Positions 5,284 through 8,469 of a DNA stretch of 8,469 nt are shown here, in pieces. The stretch covers positions 1 through 8,469 of the forward strand of contig JAUNWB010000046.1 of NCBI GenBank assembly GCA_030540535.1. The letters are read 5' to 3'. Numbering within the stretch: position 1 is the first letter of the stretch; each line of letters begins with the position of its first letter. Under the pieces are notes generated by a model that saw nothing but the letters and a program-made list of their open reading frames with translations, had not been told where the DNA came from and searched no databases. The position numbers and the translations under genes are program-made. The DNA comes from Elusimicrobiales bacterium (lineage in GTDB: Bacteria > Elusimicrobiota > Elusimicrobia > Elusimicrobiales > Elusimicrobiaceae).

Positions 5284-5724
5284 TTATACGTATTGTGAAT
5301 AACTTTCAAGTTGTTGCTGAGCAAAGAATATGGCTTCATGCTCATTTGGTTCTGGAAGATATAGACCGCACTCTGCGCTGCTGTAGTTCCTGAATCTCTC
5401 TATTGCTTCTGTCATTTCAGCTTTATCAAGTTCAACGCTACTTCTGATGTACGCTACCTTCTGACCTCTTTTGTTTACTCGTTCACGGAGAAACAAATCT
5501 TTATTGCAGTGACGCTTAAAGATGTCGAACTTAACTTCATCTAAAGTGTAGCCAAACTCGCTGGCAAAATAACCTAACAGTAGGTGGAGGTATGAGTTCT
5601 GCGCAAGTGATCGTTGTGTAGACTTACGTTTTAGCTCAACGTATTCCTGCTTTGTGTACAGTTCGTTGACCTTATCTTTGAACTTCTGCCTGTCATACGG
5701 ATTCTTCAAATTGTACAAAGCCAT
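5284..5724 (-). CDS. ninB: NinB-like recombination protein
   Basis: A 146-residue protein resembling phage lambda NinB (Orf), a protein that binds SSB-coated single-stranded DNA and helps replace RecFOR in phage recombination. Family-type features seen: the short segment TQRSLAQNSYLHLLLG (37-51), where NinB members have RSLxQN followed by a hydrophobic helix; a helix-turn FGYTLDEVKFDIFK (57-70); and a later SSVELDKAEMTEAIERFRNY (95-114) that matches the serine/threonine-ELD/AEM segment of the Bacteroidota version. Length fits the family. Similarity to lambda NinB itself is weak and judged by pattern only, so the symbol is tentative. It lies 11 bases after the SSB-like gene, which agrees with a partner role. 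Start ATG at 5724 is the only convincing one; upstream bases carry little Shine-Dalgarno signal. Confidence 0.68.
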   Translation of the reverse strand: MALYNLKNPYDRQKFKDKVNELYTKQEYVELKRKSTQRSLAQNSYLHLLLGYFASEFGYTLDEVKFDIFKRHCNKDLFLRERVNKRGQKVAYIRSSVELDKAEMTEAIERFRNYSSAECGLYLPEPNEHEAIFFAQQQLESYSQYV

Positions 5725-5735
5725 ATTCTCTGCAT

Positions 5736-6206
5736 TTAGAATGGAAGGTCATCATTATTGTCTGGCACATCACCTGAAATAGGTGCTGGTTGCTGGACTT
5801 GCGTAACCTGAGCATTTTGTGCGCTCTGCTGCGTTATTGCTTGTGGTGTTGGCTGACTGATAGGTGCTGGAGCTGTCTGCGCCTGTGAGCCATTATTTAC
5901 AACAAATGGTTCAATCTTGATGCCTATAATGTTGGTGAAATACTTAACGCTACCTTCTTTTTCAGTTTTACGACCACTGAGGAAAAACGTTACTGTAACT
6001 AATTCTCCAACCTGACAGTTGTCAAGTTCTGAGATTTTATTTCCAGAGAATGTAAGGTTTACATAGTTCTCAAATTGCTGTCCTGTGTATCTGTCGTAAT
6101 GAGAACAGTCTAGGACAAGCTCCCTCTTTGTAAACACCTTATCTCTGTACTGGATATTTTCAGTCTGACCGATAATCAGAACCTTTCCGATGATTTGGTT
6201 TGGCAT
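5736..6206 (-). CDS. DUF3127/SSB-like single-stranded DNA-binding protein
   Basis: A 156-residue protein with an N-terminal OB-fold-like domain (about 1-102) with strands GKVLIIGQTENI, FTKRELVLDC, FENYVNLTFSG and GELVTVTFFLSGRK, matching DUF3127, the SSB-like family of Bacteroidota phages and elements. A low-complexity linker rich in Q, P and A follows (105-143), then an acidic C-terminal tip DNNDDLPF (149-156), the same form as the DDDIPF tip of cellular SSB that recruits partner proteins. Expected role: coats single-stranded DNA during replication and recombination, and its tip docks partners such as the NinB-like protein or Sak4-like ATPase. It starts 2 bases after the DUF1351 stop and is followed at 11 bases by the NinB-like gene. 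Sak4-type annealing in phages is known to depend on SSB, which fits the neighbours. Confidence 0.85.
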   Translation of the reverse strand: MPNQIIGKVLIIGQTENIQYRDKVFTKRELVLDCSHYDRYTGQQFENYVNLTFSGNKISELDNCQVGELVTVTFFLSGRKTEKEGSVKYFTNIIGIKIEPFVVNNGSQAQTAPAPISQPTPQAITQQSAQNAQVTQVQQPAPISGDVPDNNDDLPF

Positions 6207-6208
6207 AA

Positions 6209-7117
6209 CTATTCGTTTGTGAAGTTAAGACCCTTGTCGGTCAAATATTGTTCTATGTCACTAAACTGTTCATCAGTAGCGTAAATGGTGTATGTCTTAG
6301 GAAACACTACTGGTTTTCGTACTACTGGAGGAATACCTAGAGCATCATTGAAAGCATCTATAGCATCAGCTTCGCTATCTGGTTCTGATTGTGGTGCCTG
6401 AACAACATTCACGCAATTTGGCTCTATCTGGCTTTCGCTTTTAACTATTACCTCTTGCGTTTGTTCATCTTTAGCCTGAGCCTTCTCTGATTGCATCTTA
6501 TTGGCAAACGTGAGGGCATTGGTTAATGACAGGTCTTCTTTGTATCTTGCAATAGCTGCTGGAGCAATGTTCTCCCCAAACTCGCCTAGTGCCTTAAGCG
6601 CATCACGTATCTCCTTGACACGCTCTGTAAGCTCCTTCTCGATAGACTTTATAGACGTAGTCTTGTTGTTCCACTTGGAGTTAAAAACCAGGGACAGTGA
6701 GACACCAGTTTCAGTAAGTCCGACCCTCTCAGCTATAGCTTTTATCTCCTCGTACTTGGCTGCCTTCTGCTTTTCATCTTCCTTCTTGATGATAGCATCT
6801 ATGTTAGATGCAGCCAACTTGATGGTATCGACAGTCTCCTTGATGGTTTCCTTGAACTCCTCAAACGGTGTGTTCCACTCCTTTTCAAGGGCAATCCTTT
6901 TGTCGTTAAGTGCCTTGGCTGCTTTGTTGAGCACAGCCTTATCTTCCTTGCACTTTGCAATATCGTTACTGCTATAGCTAGAGATGTCGTACTGCTTAAT
7001 TCTTTCATCAACAAGCTGCTTAATTGCCTTTGCATTTGTAGTAAGACTGCCTATGGTCTTGCTGCTAACAACCAGTTCAAATTGGCTGGCTGATAATTGT
7101 GCGTTATCGTTGTTCAT
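6209..7117 (-). CDS. DUF1351 coiled-coil protein
   Basis: A 302-residue protein matching DUF1351, common in phage recombination modules beside recombinases, nucleases and SSB. Residues about 25-140 are long charged helices (ERIKQYD, KCKEDKAVLNKAAKALNDKRIALEKEWNTPFEEF, then KKEDEKQKAAKYEEIKAIAE), where the family has its diagnostic AxLNKxxxxLxxxR and PFxxF pattern. A middle part (about 140-210) is helical, followed by a low-complexity acidic linker (about 215-262) and a short C-terminal strand-helix unit, TYTIYATDEQFSDIEQYL, also typical of the family. Function is not established; a structural or loading role in the recombination complex is inferred from recurring neighbours. Its ATG overlaps the nuclease stop by ATGA (7117-7114), indicating translational coupling. 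The strand has no membrane segment or signal peptide. Confidence 0.82.
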   Translation of the reverse strand: MNNDNAQLSASQFELVVSSKTIGSLTTNAKAIKQLVDERIKQYDISSYSSNDIAKCKEDKAVLNKAAKALNDKRIALEKEWNTPFEEFKETIKETVDTIKLAASNIDAIIKKEDEKQKAAKYEEIKAIAERVGLTETGVSLSLVFNSKWNNKTTSIKSIEKELTERVKEIRDALKALGEFGENIAPAAIARYKEDLSLTNALTFANKMQSEKAQAKDEQTQEVIVKSESQIEPNCVNVVQAPQSEPDSEADAIDAFNDALGIPPVVRKPVVFPKTYTIYATDEQFSDIEQYLTDKGLNFTNE

Positions 7118-7872
7118 CTGTAATTAAAAATTTTCTTATCTGTTATCAAATGTTTGTTATCATTGAGGAATCTAATTAAGTCCTCACAGTGAGATTCGAG
7201 TTTTGGCACGTCCCTTTCGCTCCTGTACGCATAACTCTCTGTAAAGGTGTTGTAGGTAGTCTTGCCAATCTCTAAAACGTTATATTCAAAATCTGGAACG
7301 TTGCAACCGTTTTGTTCCAAACAGTATGGATAGACTATGTGCTGCCAGTGACGTTTGTAATTTCCTACTGCGTATCTTCCTGTGGTCTTTAGGTCGTGGG
7401 TGCAGAATGGCATAATATAGTCTATATATCCATAAAGCACCACATTGCCTACAGCTGTTGGTAGAACACCCTGTATGAACTGTTGTGGCAGAGCACCTTG
7501 ATAATAGTTGGAGAACTCTCTAACAACAGAGATTGGGAAATCAAACGTTCTGCCGTTGTAAACAGTCCTTAGTCCTTGCAGCTTACCTGCTTCGTCCCTT
7601 AGTCTAGTAACCTTGACTTTTCCTCTGTCTTGTTTCAGTATGATACAATCAATTACTTCGTTAAACGCTGTACCTCTGTCTGCAACCTCGCTGTCACAAG
7701 GCACTCTATTGATGCGGTTAATAAGGTCATCAAACTGCTTCTGCCTGAACTCGGTTTCTGTGTATTGAGGATTCTCGCTGAATCCCCAATACTTTTCGTA
7801 GATAATATCGCTATCAAGATAGCTCTGGAATGAGTCTAACAGGGTAGCGTAGAACCTGTAATCAATCTTCAT
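7114..7872 (-). CDS. PD-(D/E)XK exonuclease (RecB/Cas4-like)
   Basis: A 252-residue nuclease with the four expected marks of the PD-(D/E)XK fold. RGTAFNEVID (66-75) supplies the helix-borne glutamate E72; GYIDYIMP carries D151; HDLKTT (159-164) gives D160 and K162, the core D-x-K; and Q177-x-x-x-Y181 in HWQHIVYPY is the QxxxY motif of the RecB-like subgroup. No iron-sulphur cysteine cluster typical of many Cas4 proteins is visible. Such phage nucleases make 3' single-stranded tails for annealing recombination. The Asn at position 71, where many relatives have His, is a minor variation. It overlaps the Sak4-like gene by 11 bases upstream and the DUF1351 gene by 4 bases downstream, so it is part of one tightly linked operon. 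The substrate specificity is inferred. Confidence 0.88.
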   Translation of the reverse strand: MKIDYRFYATLLDSFQSYLDSDIIYEKYWGFSENPQYTETEFRQKQFDDLINRINRVPCDSEVADRGTAFNEVIDCIILKQDRGKVKVTRLRDEAGKLQGLRTVYNGRTFDFPISVVREFSNYYQGALPQQFIQGVLPTAVGNVVLYGYIDYIMPFCTHDLKTTGRYAVGNYKRHWQHIVYPYCLEQNGCNVPDFEYNVLEIGKTTYNTFTESYAYRSERDVPKLESHCEDLIRFLNDNKHLITDKKIFNYR

Positions 7873-8469
7873 ACTGCTTGGTGCTTTTATTGTATTTCAG
7901 ATGAAGGTCGTTAGCCTTCTTGGCGAAGATGTCCCTAGCGTATATCATGATGGAGTTTCCGTGATTCTGATATGCTCCAATGTTGGCGATGAAGTGGTTA
8001 GCTCCCTTGGCATCAGTAATCTGTTCTACAGCCTCTTTGATTTCAGTACGAAGGTCGTTGAACTGCTTGATGGACTCTTCCTTAACTTTTATCATTCCGA
8101 GATACCGGTTGATAACCTGAGTGCTGATAAAGTCGTTCTTCCCAGTTTCGTTACCGTTAGCATCAAGAATGTTAGGAACAATCATAACGCTAGGTAGCTG
8201 GCAGGTATTCTTTCCTTCACTTCTGTTGGTGGGGTCGAAGGTAATAGTTCTTCTCTGAACACCGTTCTCGCTTCTCATTTCCAAGTAGCCTAGAACATCT
8301 AGCTCTGTAACGATGGAAGAAAAATTCTTCTCTCTAAGAGCAGGAATGAAGACAGTCTCGTCACCTTCTTTGCGTGTATCTCTATGAGCAACAAAGATGA
8401 TGTTTTTGTTCATTGCAGACAATGTTGCGCAGAACATTTTGAAATCGTTGTTGATGTTACACCAATCCT
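7862..8469 (-). CDS. Sak4-like RecA-fold ATPase (C-terminal part, cut by edge)
   Basis: The frame is open through to the right window edge: ten further codons precede the first Met and read DWCNINNDFK, so that Met (8437) is internal and the gene starts outside the window. Visible residues: about 201. The segment NKNIIFVAHRD is the strand plus histidine that follows Walker B in Sak4 and related AAA_24 / phage nucleotide-binding proteins; next come KNFSSIVTELDVLGYLEM, TITFDPTNRSEGKNTCQLP and IVPNI, all typical of the Bacteroidota phage version. The Walker A part is not in view. The last 70 residues are helical (EESIKQFNDLRTEIKEAVEQ). Sak4 is a RecA-like core ATPase that promotes single-strand annealing in partnership with phage SSB; both the nuclease and SSB genes that follow fit this. 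The stop overlaps the next gene by 11 bases. Confidence 0.82.
   Translation of the reverse strand, partial: DWCNINNDFKMFCATLSAMNKNIIFVAHRDTRKEGDETVFIPALREKNFSSIVTELDVLGYLEMRSENGVQRRTITFDPTNRSEGKNTCQLPSVMIVPNILDANGNETGKNDFISTQVINRYLGMIKVKEESIKQFNDLRTEIKEAVEQITDAKGANHFIANIGAYQNHGNSIMIYARDIFAKKANDLHLKYNKSTKQYED

Noticed and set aside
6501..6977. A 158-codon open frame on the plus strand, serine- and alanine-rich with hydrophobic stretches
   Set aside because: It is fully antisense to the well-supported DUF1351 gene; its composition is what the reverse of a charged coiled-coil gene gives, and no promoter or neighbour supports it.
6799..7035. A 78-codon minus-strand frame inside the DUF1351 gene
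   Set aside because: An alternate frame of a well-supported gene with low-complexity S, R and L composition; no sign of real coding.
7114..7872. The nuclease as a Cas4 protein of a CRISPR system
   Set aside because: The conserved iron-sulphur cysteines of most Cas4 proteins are absent and there are no cas neighbours; the recombination context explains it better.
7862..8437. Treating the ATPase gene as complete with its start at 8437
   Set aside because: The frame continues upstream to the window edge with family-like residues (DWCNINNDFK), and the Walker A half of the fold is missing, so this Met is internal.
1..8469. A CRISPR array, tRNA gene, insertion sequence or attachment site
   Set aside because: Reading through the gaps showed no regularly spaced repeats, cloverleaf structure, transposase motif or long terminal repeats; almost all of the window is coding.

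Overview
The window looks like part of the replication and recombination region of a temperate or lytic phage, or an integrated prophage, of a Bacteroidota (Bacteroidales) host. Three things support this. First, the families: a Sak4-type ATPase, a PD-(D/E)XK nuclease, a DUF1351 protein, a DUF3127-like SSB, NinB- and NinG-like proteins, and a DUF6633-like protein. Second, one intergenic region carries a match to the Bacteroidota housekeeping promoter (TTTG, 19 bases, TACCTTTGC). Third, gene starts generally lack clear Shine-Dalgarno sequences and have A/T-rich upstream bases instead. No structural, lysis or integrase genes are present, so phage, prophage and conjugative element cannot be fully separated; phage-type is most likely.

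All thirteen recognised genes lie on the minus strand, so transcription runs from position 8469 towards 1. They are packed tightly, with two 4-base ATGA stop/start overlaps and gaps mostly under 25 bases. Both window edges cut genes: the Sak4-like ATPase at the right and an unrecognised gene at the left.

Right block (8469-4596), first in transcription order: Sak4-like ATPase (partial), PD-(D/E)XK exonuclease, DUF1351 coiled-coil protein, DUF3127/SSB-like protein with an acidic tip, NinB-like protein, and an unrecognised 223-residue protein with a very acidic tail. This reads as a homologous recombination / single-strand annealing module. It ends at a 10-bp perfect hairpin (4558-4583).

Middle block (4544-2496): an SF2 DEAD/DEAH-type helicase, a DUF4406 nucleoside-deoxyribosyltransferase-like protein and a NinG-like zinc protein.

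Left block (2495-1): a 168-base non-coding stretch with the promoter, and inside it a 24-base near-perfect palindrome that fills the promoter spacer (a likely operator). It drives a winged-helix replication initiator-like protein, a DUF6633-like protein overlapping it by 101 bases, and three small uncharacterised genes.

Taken together, the right block would process and anneal DNA ends (nuclease, Sak4-like ATPase, SSB), the NinB/NinG pair would act on recombination intermediates, and the left block would start replication under its own, probably repressible, promoter. No CRISPR array, tRNA, rRNA or insertion sequence was seen. The most interesting non-coding signal is the operator-like palindrome; the most interesting unknown protein is the 223-residue one with an SSB-like acidic motif.
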